A stretch of 64,000 bases of DNA from Mesorhizobium sp. M7A.F.Ca.US.008.03.1.1 (lineage in GTDB: Bacteria > Pseudomonadota > Alphaproteobacteria > Rhizobiales > Rhizobiaceae), in the NCBI RefSeq assembly GCF_003997495.1, contig NZ_RZRU01000003.1:434001-498000 (forward strand), written 5' to 3'. Under the pieces are notes generated by a model, which was not told the DNA's origin, did no database searches, and saw only the letters and a program-made list of their open reading frames with translations. Position numbers and translations under genes: made by a program. This document shows positions 55,409-64,000 of this stretch, in pieces (within the stretch, counting starts at the first letter, position 1; every line of letters begins with the position of its first letter).

Positions 55409-55843
55409 TCAGGCCTTGTGGATGGGGCGCGAGGTGGCTTCCCACGCGCCGCCGATATCGGCAAGGCGGGCCTCGATGCACTCGACGTCGAGCATGATCG
55501 TGCCACCGCCCGCAAAGATCAGCTCGACGATGCCGGCCGGCTTGCTGATCTCGATGAAGCTGATCGCCAGCAGCGATAGGATTTCGTTCGGCTTGTCGCG
55601 GGCGATGCCATTGGTCTTGGCGCCAAGCACCCGGTCGAAATGCAGCACGGCCTGCCGCCGCTCATTGTGCTGGCGAAACAGGCCGGATTTGGCCTCCCAG
55701 ACGAAACGGTTCATGGTCAGCAGGAAACGCTTGGCCCTGGGCAGGAATTCGAGGTCTGAGACCTTCATCACGGCGTCCTGGACATGGGCCGAGACGATGC
55801 TCAGATCCTGATCGTCGAGGGCGATAAGCTTAAGGCCGGTCAT
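55409..55843 (-). CDS. DUF2948 family protein
   Basis: This 144-residue protein starts MTGLKLIALDDQDLSIVSAH. It shows VQDAVMKVSDLEFLPRAKRF, the HNERRQAVLHFDRVLGAKTN segment and GGTIMLDVECIEARLADIGG. The family is found next to hisD and murA in alphaproteobacteria; its function is unknown. It starts 89 bases after murA and ends seven before hisD. Confidence 0.92.
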   Translation of the reverse strand: MTGLKLIALDDQDLSIVSAHVQDAVMKVSDLEFLPRAKRFLLTMNRFVWEAKSGLFRQHNERRQAVLHFDRVLGAKTNGIARDKPNEILSLLAISFIEISKPAGIVELIFAGGGTIMLDVECIEARLADIGGAWEATSRPIHKA

Positions 55844-55932
55844 GCGGAGTTCGCACCTGAAGGTTGATAACTGAACCTTCTGTTAGGCGGTCTTTCCCCT
55901 CCGCGCAACCGCACCGCAAGGGGTTGCGATTC

Positions 55933-57225
55933 CTACGCCGAGATCCGCTCGATCACCGCGCCGCAGTTGGACAGCTTTTCTTCCAGCCGTTCGAAGCCGC
56001 GGTCGAGATGGTAGACCCGGTTGACCGTGGTCTCACCTTCGGCCGCCAGGCCGGCGATGACCAGCGACACGGAGGCGCGAAGATCGGTCGCCATGACCGG
56101 GGCGCCCTTCAGCTTCGGCACGCCCTCGACGATCGCCGTCTGGCCCGAAAGCGTGATGTGGGCGCCGAGCCGCGCCAGCTCCTGCACATGCATGAAGCGG
56201 TTTTCGAAAATCGTCTCGGTGATGCGCGATTTGCCCTTGGCCATCGTCATCAGGCCCATGAACTGCGCCTGCAGATCGGTCGGGAAGGCCGGGAAGGGCG
56301 CTGTCGTCACGTCGACCGGCGAAATGCCGGCGCCGTTGCGCCTCACACGGATGCCGGAATTTGTCGGCGTGATTTCGGCGCCGGTCTGGGCGATCACGTC
56401 GAGCGCGGTCTGCAGCAGCTCCGGCCGCGCGCCCTCAAGCACGACGTCGCCGCCGGTCATGGCGACGGCCATGGCATAGGTGCCGGTCTCGATGCGGTCG
56501 GGAATGACGCGCACGCGCGCGCCCGACAGCGATTCGACGCCGTCGATGGTGATTGTCGGGGTGCCGGCGCCGGAAATCTTCGCGCCCATGGCGTTGAGGC
56601 ACTCGGCGAGGTTGACGATCTCGGGCTCGCAAGCCGCATTTTCCAGCACCGTCTCGCCCTTGGCGAGTGCCGCGGCCATCATCAGCACATGGGTGGCGCC
56701 GACCGAGACCTTCGGGAAGATATAGCGGTTGCCGACAAGCCGGCCATTCCGGGTCTTGGCGATGACATAGCCGGTGTCGACGTCGATATCGGCACCCAGC
56801 GCCTGCAGGCCATCGAGGAACAGATCGACCGGCCGTGTGCCGATCGCGCAACCGCCGGGCAGCGACACTTTTGCTTCGCCCATGCGGGCCAGCAGCGGGC
56901 CGATCACCCAGAACGAGGCGCGCATCTTCGACACAAGCTCGTAGGGCGCCGTCGTGTCGACGATGTTGCGGGCGGAGAAATTGATGGTGCGCGAATAGCC
57001 CTCATTCTGCTTCTCGCGACGGCCATTGACCGAATAATCCACGCCGTGATTGCCGAGGATCCGGATCAGCTGCTCGACATCGGCCAGATGCGGCACGTTT
57101 TCCAGCGTCAGCGTGTCGTCGGTGAGCAGCGAGGCGATCATCAGGGGCAGGGCCGCGTTTTTCGCGCCCGAGATCGGAATGCTTCCCGAGAGCTTGTTGC
57201 CCCCGACAATTCTGATGCGATCCAT
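55933..57225 (-). CDS. murA: UDP-N-acetylglucosamine 1-carboxyvinyltransferase
   Basis: This 430-residue enzyme transfers enolpyruvate to UDP-GlcNAc, the first committed step of peptidoglycan synthesis and the fosfomycin target. It starts [20 protein letters not shown] (ATG 57225), followed by [14 protein letters not shown]. The catalytic Cys is in [18 protein letters not shown]. The later runs [20 protein letters not shown] and [19 protein letters not shown] fit. The length is exactly usual. Confidence 0.97.
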   Translation of the reverse strand: MDRIRIVGGNKLSGSIPISGAKNAALPLMIASLLTDDTLTLENVPHLADVEQLIRILGNHGVDYSVNGRREKQNEGYSRTINFSARNIVDTTAPYELVSKMRASFWVIGPLLARMGEAKVSLPGGCAIGTRPVDLFLDGLQALGADIDVDTGYVIAKTRNGRLVGNRYIFPKVSVGATHVLMMAAALAKGETVLENAACEPEIVNLAECLNAMGAKISGAGTPTITIDGVESLSGARVRVIPDRIETGTYAMAVAMTGGDVVLEGARPELLQTALDVIAQTGAEITPTNSGIRVRRNGAGISPVDVTTAPFPAFPTDLQAQFMGLMTMAKGKSRITETIFENRFMHVQELARLGAHITLSGQTAIVEGVPKLKGAPVMATDLRASVSLVIAGLAAEGETTVNRVYHLDRGFERLEEKLSNCGAVIERISA

Positions 57226-57370
57226 GGAAGAGCGTCCCTCTCGGCCAAAAAGGGCCGGTTCAATCGTTTGAGTAGCGGCCCGTCTAGACCATTGGCCAAT
57301 CTGGTTCAAGAATTACACTGGTGCAGAAATAGGATTTCGCCCACCCCGGGCCAAGAGTGGCCGATTTGAG

Positions 57371-57547
57371 TTAATCTTTTTGTATTTCCTTCGATGCAGC
57401 GAGCCCGTCCGGGCGCAGGTCGGCCTCGCCGGTCCGCCGCGAGCGCGACTGCGCCTTGCGCTTTTGCAGATTGGCCCGCAATTGCTCGGCAAGCCGATCC
57501 TTGCGGATTGTTGCTCTGTTTTTCGGTGGAATTGTCTTGTCGTCCAT
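57371..57547 (-). CDS. Small basic conserved protein (58 residues)
   Basis: A short frame reads MDDKTIPPKNRATIRKDRLA, then EQLRANLQKRKAQSRSRRTG, and ends ASKEIQKD. It has an ATG at 57547 with GGGGCG upstream and a TAA at 57371. The Arg/Lys-rich middle, the third-position GC pattern and the position between murA and tRNA-Thr suggest a true small gene of a type common in Rhizobiales. The function is unknown; nucleic-acid binding is possible from composition. Confidence 0.6.
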   Translation of the reverse strand: MDDKTIPPKNRATIRKDRLAEQLRANLQKRKAQSRSRRTGEADLRPDGLAASKEIQKD

Positions 57548-57708
57548 CGCCCCGTCCGTGCCGGCGACCCGCCAGCTTGCTGTTCAGGGATAGCCAACAT
57601 TGTGGCACGGCCATGTCATTAAAAGCTATCCGGCAAAGCCTTTCACAGAAGCGTTGCACTTGGCCTTGCGCTTGCCGGTTCGATATGGCAGAAGCCCCGC
57701 CATCAGCG

Positions 57709-57783
<75 letters not shown>

Positions 57784-57874
57784 GATTTTTCTGTTGAAAT
57801 CTTTCAAGCCACTGACACACAACGGTTTCTGTCCATTCTGACGTTACAAATACCGTACAATTTGGATGGAACTG

Positions 57875-58180
57875 ATGGCAGGCCGTGTTCGAAATCTCCT
57901 GAATCGGGCGGCCGCTATTTTGCACGGCTTGCAGTCCCGAAAGAGCTTTGGTCGGATATCGGGATTGCGACCAAGGGCTTGGCCGCGACTACAGGACAGC
58001 CATGAAGACGCTTCCTGGTGCTGTCGCCACTCTTCAGCATGAAATAGCACTTGGCGGGCGCGGCGCCGTCGCGGCTGACGAACAGTCCATCACTGTCGGC
58101 CGCTATCAACTTCTTCCACCATCGAGACTGTCAAATGCGCCTGGCCGACGATTCAAAGATCCGGACGCACCACTATGTCA
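57875..58180 (+). pseudogene. Tyrosine-type integrase, N-terminal relic
   Basis: Pieces of an island integrase N-terminus lie in successive frames: MAGRVRNLLNR (from 57875), then GGRYFARLAVPKELWSDIG, then GRDYRTAMKTLPGAVATLQH with EIALGG and VGRYQLLPP, then QMRLADDSKIRTHHYV. At least three shifts break the frame, and the catalytic C-terminal half is absent. It directly follows tRNA-Thr, as island integrases do. Downstream to 58354 I see only AT-rich DNA without genes. Confidence 0.75.
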
Positions 58181-58354
58181 GACATTGTCCATTTTGATGG
58201 ACATCACAATCTTGCAAAGCGTCTTGTAAATTGTTGATTTTGCTAATTGAACTCAGAGTTCAATCTTCCCAGCGCTAATTTATTTCCATTGAGTGGCTAA
58301 GCTCTTGCGGAGGTTCTGGTCGCGTCTAGACCAATCAGTCCGCAGCAATCCACG

Positions 58355-59869
58355 TCATGCCTTCAGCACAAGTGCCCCGGTTGTCCTCCTAGCCTCGAGG
58401 TCGCGATGAGCGTCGGCAGCCCGCGCCAGATCATATTGCCTGGGCGCGCCGATCTTGATCACACCTTGGCGCAAAGCAGCGAAAAACCGGTTGATGTGAG
58501 GGCCAAGCTTTTCGGGGCTGTCAGTGTAATGGGCGTAGTTCGGACGGGAAATGGTGATCGACTTCGAAGAGAACCCACCGATGTCCCAATTTCCCACAGG
58601 TCCAGAGGCCTGACCGAAACTGACGAGATGGCCACGGACACCCAATGCGGCCAACGATCCACCGAACGTGTCATTGCCGACGGCGTCATAGGCGACATCT
58701 GCGCCCTTGCCTTCGGTCAAACGCATGACGGCCTCGGCGAAATTCTCTCTGGAGTAGACGATCACGTGATGGGCGCCGAGGCGTTCCACGATCCGGGCCT
58801 TATCGTCGCTCGAGACGGTGGCGATCACCGTCGCGCCGAGATGGCGTGCCCATTGCACCAGCAACTGGCCGACCCCGCCTGCTGCCGCATGGATGAGCAC
58901 GACGGCCCCGGGCTTCACGGAATAGACGTCATGGAGCAGGAAGCTCGCAGTAATGCCCTTCAAAAGACTTGCCGCGACGGTTAGGTCGGAAACGCCGTCA
59001 GTGAGGTGAACCAAAAGGTCCGGTGCCATGTTGCGTCGTTCGCAGTATGCGCCGACCGGCGGGCATGCATAGGCAATCCGGTCGCCGACTGAAAAGCCCG
59101 AAACTTCGGGGCCGACCGCTGCGATGACGCCTGCGGCCTCCATGCCCGGAACGCCTGGCGGCTGCAGGAGATCGAAATAGCCGGTCCTGCAATAGACGTC
59201 GATGAAGTTGACCCCAATGAATGTGTGACGGATCTGGACCTCGCCACGCGATGGCGGCGCCAAGGCGATCTCCGCAAGCTGCAGAACCTCCGGTCCTCCG
59301 TGTCGCTCGACGAGGATTGCCTTGGCCCGTGTGCCTTGGGCGCTGGTCCTAGGCGGCTCCAGCTGGGGCCTCTCCGGGATCAACCGCGCCACTGGTTGCT
59401 TTGACGTGGCCCCCGTTGGTTCGGCAACTGGCCTTCCGTTTAAGAGCCGGCGAACGGACTCAAAACCGGCTTGGTAGATGCCTTCGGTGACCAGCTTGAC
59501 CAGTTCATCACGGCGATGCGCCGGCGGATGGAACTCCGAGGACCATTCCCAGAAGGTGGTGTTGCCGTCCGTTACCGGCTTCAGCCGGATCGACGCGACA
59601 TAACCCATCAACGGCAACGGCGCTTCCAGCAGACAATAGCTCAGCCGCCGGTCTTTGTCGGACAAGGCCAGGAGTTGTTCGCGCAGCTCGCTGCCATCCG
59701 TAAGGCGGAAATGACGCACCGCGCCGATCGCATCGGCCGCATCACCGCCCTCGATCTCGCTGAAGGAGATTGCCGGATGCCAGCGTTCATGCCCGTTGAA
59801 ATCGCGCAGGACAGACCAGACGTCCTGGACAGGCGCGTTGATGATCGTGCTCTGGCAAACCTTGACCAT
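58355..59869 (-). CDS. Fusion of SRPBCC (START-like) domain and quinone oxidoreductase
   Basis: This protein has 504 residues. Residues 1-145 are a polyketide-cyclase/SRPBCC domain (STIINAPVQDVWSVLRDFNG, HERWHPAIS, LKPVTDGNTTFWEWSSEF) clearly related to the separate gene at 59879. A Pro-rich linker (145-180) leads to a medium-chain NADPH:quinone oxidoreductase (KAILVERHGGPEVLQLAEI, PGMEAAGVIAAVG, HAAAGGVGQLLVQWARHLGA). The zinc-ligand cysteines are missing, as in the QOR class. The SRPBCC cavity could present a lipid or aromatic ligand to the reductase. It is last in a same-strand cluster, nine bases after the second SRPBCC gene. Confidence 0.88.
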   Translation of the reverse strand: MVKVCQSTIINAPVQDVWSVLRDFNGHERWHPAISFSEIEGGDAADAIGAVRHFRLTDGSELREQLLALSDKDRRLSYCLLEAPLPLMGYVASIRLKPVTDGNTTFWEWSSEFHPPAHRRDELVKLVTEGIYQAGFESVRRLLNGRPVAEPTGATSKQPVARLIPERPQLEPPRTSAQGTRAKAILVERHGGPEVLQLAEIALAPPSRGEVQIRHTFIGVNFIDVYCRTGYFDLLQPPGVPGMEAAGVIAAVGPEVSGFSVGDRIAYACPPVGAYCERRNMAPDLLVHLTDGVSDLTVAASLLKGITASFLLHDVYSVKPGAVVLIHAAAGGVGQLLVQWARHLGATVIATVSSDDKARIVERLGAHHVIVYSRENFAEAVMRLTEGKGADVAYDAVGNDTFGGSLAALGVRGHLVSFGQASGPVGNWDIGGFSSKSITISRPNYAHYTDSPEKLGPHINRFFAALRQGVIKIGAPRQYDLARAADAHRDLEARRTTGALVLKA

Positions 59870-59878
59870 TCGTCGATG

Positions 59879-60316
59879 TCAGCGGGCGAAGCGCTGTTTG
59901 AGCGCCGTGAAGGCGCTCTGGAATACACCCGTGCCGATCTGTTGCGCCAATGCGCTTTCACGCTCGGGTGCACAGTCGAACTCGGCCCGCCACTCGGCGA
60001 ACGTCATGTTGCCGTCGGTTACAGGGGTCAGGGAGAGTGTGGCTATGTAGTTCTCGACCGCCATCGGGCTCTCCAGCATCGCATAGCTACAGGAGAGGTC
60101 GTAGTCAGACAAAGCCAGCAGTTTCTCTCTGATCCGGCCGCCGTCCTTCAGCAAGAAATTGCGAATGCAGCCGATCTGGTCCGGATGCGCGTTCTGTTCG
60201 ATGCGGCTCTCCGCGACGAACGGTGTCCAGCTCGGCAAGCCATTGAAGTTTCGGACAAGTTTCCAGACGTCCACAGCTGGCGCATTGATCGTAGACGACA
60301 CATAAATCTTCGGCAT
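59879..60316 (-). CDS. SRPBCC family protein
   Basis: This 145-residue stand-alone START-like protein starts MPKIYVSSTINAPAVDVWKL. It shows VRNFNGLPSWTPFVAESRIE, then REKLLALSDYDLSCSYAMLE and LSLTPVTDGNMTFAEWRAEF. It is the close paralogue of the N-terminal domain of the following gene, which points to tandem duplication and then fusion. It would bind a hydrophobic ligand; the ligand is unknown. It starts 17 bases after the flotillin gene. Confidence 0.87.
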   Translation of the reverse strand: MPKIYVSSTINAPAVDVWKLVRNFNGLPSWTPFVAESRIEQNAHPDQIGCIRNFLLKDGGRIREKLLALSDYDLSCSYAMLESPMAVENYIATLSLTPVTDGNMTFAEWRAEFDCAPERESALAQQIGTGVFQSAFTALKQRFAR

Positions 60317-60333
60317 CGGGTGACCTTACGGCT

Positions 60334-62523
60334 TCACTGGTCGCGATCGTCATCGTCGGTTTCCTTGCCGCTCTTTGCCTTGCCTTTCTTGTCGCGGCTC
60401 AGGCTGGCTATGTCCTTGGCGTCTCGCAAAACATCCGTCATGCGGCCAAGCGACCCGCCCTCGATGCCGATCTCCTTCATCAGATTGTCGATCATCGGCG
60501 CCTGCACCCTGTAACGCAGCGCTGAATCGATGACCTCGTCGGTGACGTTGCGGCTGCCGCCCTGGCTCCCGTTGATGCCGTCGACATGCAGGATCTTGAT
60601 GCCTTCGATCTTCTCCATCGGCTTGACGCTCTCGCGGATGATGCCTTCCATATGGTCCAGCAGCTTGCCGCGCAGGCGCCCGGCGCGGGCTTCGTCGGAG
60701 AGCAGATTCTCGGCCTCGTTGAGCTGCCTGTGACCGGCGGCGTCGACCTCGTAGCGCTGGGCTGCGGCCAGGGCATGGATTTTCTCCGCTTCCGCCGAAG
60801 CGACAGCAGCGATCTTCTGCGCTTCCGCCAGGCTCTTGGCCGCTTTCATCTCGGCGTCGGCGGCCGAGGTGATGCGCAAGGCATCGCGCTCGGCTTCCCG
60901 GGCGGCGCCGATGAGATCGGTCAGCTTGCGGCGCTCGGCAATCTCGCGCTCACGGGCGGTGAAGGCCTGTTCCTCTGCCTGAATCGCCTTTGCACGAACG
61001 GCTTCCGATGCGGCGATCGCGGACGAACGCTCCTGTGTTTTCTTGGCGATGTCGATGGCCTTCTGGATCTCGGCGATCTCGATCTTCTGGTCACGGTCGA
61101 CGCCCAACTGGCGCATGTCGCGATCCTTGATCAGGCGGGCCTCCTCAATGCCGCGCTCGGTGGTGATGCGGGCGCGTTCCACCTCTTCGCCGGCAGAGAT
61201 TTCGGCTTCCTCGAACGCTTGGCGCTTTGCAATTTGCAGCGCTTCGAGGTGACGCTCGCGCGCAATCCTCACCTCGTCAATGGCGCGCTCCTGCGCAATG
61301 CGCGCGGTTTCCGTGGCCTGGTTTTCGACGATCTCGGCGCGGCGCTTTTCAGCCTCTGCCTTGGTGACCTCCAGGGCCTTCTCCGCCAAGGCGATCTGAC
61401 GCTCAAGCTCCGCGATCTCGAGCACCTTCTTGCGCTCGATCTCCAGTCCGCTCTGCGCACCTTCGCGCTCGATGCGAGCCTTTTCCAGGGACAATTCCAG
61501 AGCGATCTGTTCACGCTCTGTCAGTTCGCGCATTTTCATCTCGGTCTCGTCGAGGGACCGCCGGCGGGCGATTTCACGGCGCTGCGTGTCCTCTTCGCTC
61601 TTGATGCGCTCCTCGGTGATGTTTCGTTCCTGATTGAGGCGCGATTTCTCGACGGCTTCGCGCGATGACAGCTGCGCCTGTTCGGATTCCTGGTCGCGGA
61701 GCGCGCGCTCGATGGCCAGCTCAGAGCGCTGCGAGGCACGGCGGATTTCGACCTCGCGTTCCTGTTCGAGCCGCGCATATTCGGTGTCACGGTCGATCTC
61801 GAGCACCTTGCGCTGCGTATCGAGGTTCTGGTTGCGGATATCGACGAGGGTGCGCTGTTCAATCTCGTTGCGCATCCGGCGGCGAGTTTCGATGGATTCC
61901 GTCAGTTGCGTCAGCCCCTCGGCATCGAAAGCGTTGGACGGATCGAAATATTCCAGGCTGGTCTGGTCGAGGTCGACGATAGCGACACTCTCAAGTTCGA
62001 GACCGTTTGCGGCTAGCGATTCGGAGGCAAGCGTGCGCACCTTGGCCGCATAGTCGCCGCGCAACTCGTGCATTTCCTCCAAGCTCATCTGCGCAGCGAT
62101 CGTGCGCATGGCGCCGGCGAATTTTCCCTCAAGCAATTCGCGCAGGCTTTCAGGCTGCAATGTGCGCCGGCCAAGTGTCTGCGCGGCAGCGGCGACCAAT
62201 TCGCGGCTTGCTCCCACGCGCACGAAGAATTCCGCGATCAGGTCGACCCGCATCCGGTTCTTGGTGATCAACGCATGAGCGTCTTCGCGACGCACCTCGA
62301 TGCGCAGCACGTTCATGTTGACGGGAGTTATTTCGTGCAGGACCGGTATGACGAAAGCGCCGCCATTGACGACCACTTTCTCGCCCATGAAACCGGTTCG
62401 CACGAACGCTGTTTCCTTGGTGGAACGCCGATACAGCCATCGCAGGACATAGACAGCAATCACAACGATGATCGCTGCGACGATCAACCACAAAAGGAAC
62501 GTGCCAAAAGTCTGCGCGGCCAT
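60334..62523 (-). CDS. YqiK-type flotillin-like membrane protein
   Basis: This 729-residue protein has an N-terminal membrane helix (FGTFLLWLIVAAIIVVIAVY), a band-7/SPFH domain (residues 35-200, with VRTGFMGEKVVVNGGAFVIP and LEYFDPSNAFDAEGL), a very long Glu/Arg/Ala-rich coiled coil (210-600), and a C-terminal flotillin segment (EGIIRESVKPMEKIEGIKIL). The tail is Lys/Asp-rich (KKGKAKSGKETDDDDRD). Flotillins scaffold ordered membrane domains. There is no NfeD gene beside it. The neighbours are lipid-fold (SRPBCC) and Tm-1-like genes. Confidence 0.9.
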   Translation of the reverse strand: MAAQTFGTFLLWLIVAAIIVVIAVYVLRWLYRRSTKETAFVRTGFMGEKVVVNGGAFVIPVLHEITPVNMNVLRIEVRREDAHALITKNRMRVDLIAEFFVRVGASRELVAAAAQTLGRRTLQPESLRELLEGKFAGAMRTIAAQMSLEEMHELRGDYAAKVRTLASESLAANGLELESVAIVDLDQTSLEYFDPSNAFDAEGLTQLTESIETRRRMRNEIEQRTLVDIRNQNLDTQRKVLEIDRDTEYARLEQEREVEIRRASQRSELAIERALRDQESEQAQLSSREAVEKSRLNQERNITEERIKSEEDTQRREIARRRSLDETEMKMRELTEREQIALELSLEKARIEREGAQSGLEIERKKVLEIAELERQIALAEKALEVTKAEAEKRRAEIVENQATETARIAQERAIDEVRIARERHLEALQIAKRQAFEEAEISAGEEVERARITTERGIEEARLIKDRDMRQLGVDRDQKIEIAEIQKAIDIAKKTQERSSAIAASEAVRAKAIQAEEQAFTAREREIAERRKLTDLIGAAREAERDALRITSAADAEMKAAKSLAEAQKIAAVASAEAEKIHALAAAQRYEVDAAGHRQLNEAENLLSDEARAGRLRGKLLDHMEGIIRESVKPMEKIEGIKILHVDGINGSQGGSRNVTDEVIDSALRYRVQAPMIDNLMKEIGIEGGSLGRMTDVLRDAKDIASLSRDKKGKAKSGKETDDDDRDQ

Positions 62524-62604
62524 TTTTCTACCCTCCCAAACAGGATGCGATCGACCGAAGCCGACCGGCTTGATTTTCGTGAAGCTGTCGAACTGCAGAT
62601 CGTG

Positions 62605-63915
62605 TCATGCGCGCCTCTGCAGTTTCGGTCCGATTGCATGGAATGCAGTGATCACCGCATCGATGAATGGCGCATCGTTGATGTTGGATCGGACCCGCTG
62701 AACCACACGCAGTGAGGTCTGGCGCACGGTTTTCTCGATCGCCTCGAACAGCGCATTGTCGGCCTCCGGATCGTGGAATGGTTGCCCGGGTGCATCGAGC
62801 ATCGAGACGCCGCCTTCAGGCAGGAGAAAGCGCACAGGCCCGTTCATGGAATTCAGCCGCGCGCCGATCCATTCGCCAAACTGCCGGTTTTCGTCCCTGG
62901 TGGTGCGCATCAGGGTGACATTGGGATTGTGGACGACGAACTTCCGGCTTTTGAATTTTTCCGGCACACTGTCGCGCGGACCGAAATTGACCATGTCCAG
63001 GGCGCCGGTGGATCCGACATAGGGCAAGCCAGTGCGTATCGCCGCGCCGAAGCGATCATCGCTTGCCGGGAATACGCCGCCGACCACCATGTCGGCTATT
63101 TCCGTCGTTGTCAGGTCGATGAAGGCCGACAGCATTCGGGAATCGGCGAGGTTCTCCATGGCCCGGCCACCAATGCCTGTCGCGTGGAAAACCAGGCAGT
63201 CATAATCCGCTTCCAAACGTTTGGTCACGGCCTGCACGGCGGGCGTGGTGACGCCAAACATGGTGATGCCGACGGCTGGACGTGCCAGCTTTCGTTTGGC
63301 CTCCCAGGCCTCGCCGGAAGGCAGCTGCGCGACCATGCCCGCCATAGCGTGCGCAGCGTTGCCCAGGACGGCCTCGGTGATCGAGTTGAGGCCCTGAACA
63401 TCGGCGACCGAGTGGAACATCATGATATCGGCGCCACCGACATATTTGCCGACGTCGCCGGCTGCGACAGTGGACACCATCAGTTTGGGGATGCCTACCG
63501 GCAGGACGCGCATACCGGCGGTGGCCATAGTCGTTCCACCTGAGCCGCCGGCTGAAATCACACCGCCGAGACGTTGCTCGCGTTCGATCCAGCGAGCAAA
63601 GGCCTCGGCCATTGCCGCGACCGAGCTACCGCGGTCATTGGAAAACACAGCCGATGATCCTCGCGCATGCATGCCTGCGACCTGCATAGCGGGAACGTCC
63701 GCGCTCGACGGCTTTCCCGAGGTGGAGAGGTCGACTGTGCGAACGGGGATCCCCAGCGATTTCAGACGATCGGCCACGAACCGCAATTCCTTCGCCTTCG
63801 TGTCGAACGTTCCGGCGACAAGAACGGTGCGGCCGATCCGCTCGGCGAAGGGGATGGCGAACACTTTCTTCAGTTCGTCTTGCGGATTGTGTTTTTCGAC
63901 AGCCGCTTCCCGCAT
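62605..63915 (-). CDS. Tm-1-like ATP-binding domain protein (UPF0261)
   Basis: This protein of at least 436 residues belongs to the UPF0261/Tm-1 family (TVLVAGTFDTKAKELRFVAD, VISAGGSGGTTMATAGMRVL, PKLMVSTVAAGDVGKYVGGA, DIMMFHSVADV, VVGGVFPASDDRFGAAIRTG, VSMLDAPGQPFHDPEAD). The nearest ATG is 63915, but the frame stays open to the edge of the window with no stop (VYRPVTELPNRWNVPVAA upstream), so the true start may lie outside. The plant homologue Tm-1 blocks viral replication; the bacterial role is unknown. It heads a cluster with the flotillin 81 bases downstream. Confidence 0.88.
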   Translation of the reverse strand: MREAAVEKHNPQDELKKVFAIPFAERIGRTVLVAGTFDTKAKELRFVADRLKSLGIPVRTVDLSTSGKPSSADVPAMQVAGMHARGSSAVFSNDRGSSVAAMAEAFARWIEREQRLGGVISAGGSGGTTMATAGMRVLPVGIPKLMVSTVAAGDVGKYVGGADIMMFHSVADVQGLNSITEAVLGNAAHAMAGMVAQLPSGEAWEAKRKLARPAVGITMFGVTTPAVQAVTKRLEADYDCLVFHATGIGGRAMENLADSRMLSAFIDLTTTEIADMVVGGVFPASDDRFGAAIRTGLPYVGSTGALDMVNFGPRDSVPEKFKSRKFVVHNPNVTLMRTTRDENRQFGEWIGARLNSMNGPVRFLLPEGGVSMLDAPGQPFHDPEADNALFEAIEKTVRQTSLRVVQRVRSNINDAPFIDAVITAFHAIGPKLQRRA

Positions 63916-64000
63916 GGCTGCAACCGGGACGTTCCATCGGTTTGGCAGCTCGGTGACCGGACGATAAACCCCATTCTGGGCGATCGGCTCGGTGCGTGTG

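Overview
The window looks like a piece of chromosome from a Mesorhizobium-like member of the Rhizobiales. The evidence is high GC content with strong third-position GC, a rhizobial-type L-rhamnose locus (rhaRSTPQUK divergent from rhaDI), an agp-type alpha-galactoside operon, an ALA-synthase type hemA, the housekeeping block murA-DUF2948-hisD-UPF0262-phosphatase-infA-maf-yacG, and several families of short GC-rich palindromic intergenic repeats. Assignments rest on reading the translations and motifs; no database search was run.

Layout. 0-2 kb: the 5' part of a symporter-type sensor kinase, then a scar holding an intact small antitoxin, a frameshifted ParE toxin and a decayed serine recombinase. 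2-10 kb: mscL, an aminotransferase, a large inverted repeat, hemA divergent from galE across a perfect FNR/FixK-type box, then a DadA-like oxidoreductase followed by a fusion of a PLP racemase with an arginase-like domain that has lost its metal ligands. 10-21 kb: the rhamnose regulon, seven genes on the minus strand (rhaR, S, T, P, Q, U, K) and rhaD-rhaI on the plus strand, with a RhaR-like operator between the arms and repeats inserted at rhaT and around rhaI. 21-30 kb: gamma-glutamyltransferase and a hydroxamate-type iron uptake locus (TonB receptor divergent from fhuD-fhuB-esterase, with no ATPase seen). 30-34 kb: an accessory patch with a secreted protein, an esterase gene fragment, an AT-richer membrane/coiled-coil gene, a GNAT-like protein, and a Xre/RES toxin-antitoxin pair, ending at tRNA-Phe.

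34-42 kb: an AraC regulator divergent from a CUT1 sugar ABC transporter and a two-enzyme fusion (Gfo/Idh/MocA dehydrogenase plus aldo/keto reductase). 42-52 kb: the alpha-galactoside locus, with an AraC regulator divergent from agaL1-agpABCD-agaL2; imported alpha-galactosides would be split by the two GH4 enzymes. 52-57.5 kb: the housekeeping block, plus a small basic ORF missed by a length cut-off. 57.7-58.2 kb: tRNA-Thr with a decayed integrase just behind it, the relic of an island. 58.3-64 kb: a minus-strand cluster of a Tm-1-like (UPF0261) protein, a YqiK-type flotillin, a START/SRPBCC protein, and the same SRPBCC fold fused to a quinone oxidoreductase.

The strongest candidates for new biology are the racemase-pseudoarginase fusion (8095-9921), the Tm-1/flotillin/SRPBCC cluster with its oxidoreductase fusion (58355-63915), the dehydrogenase-AKR fusion (39689-41716), and the palindromic element that seems to supply the start and N-terminus of rhaT.
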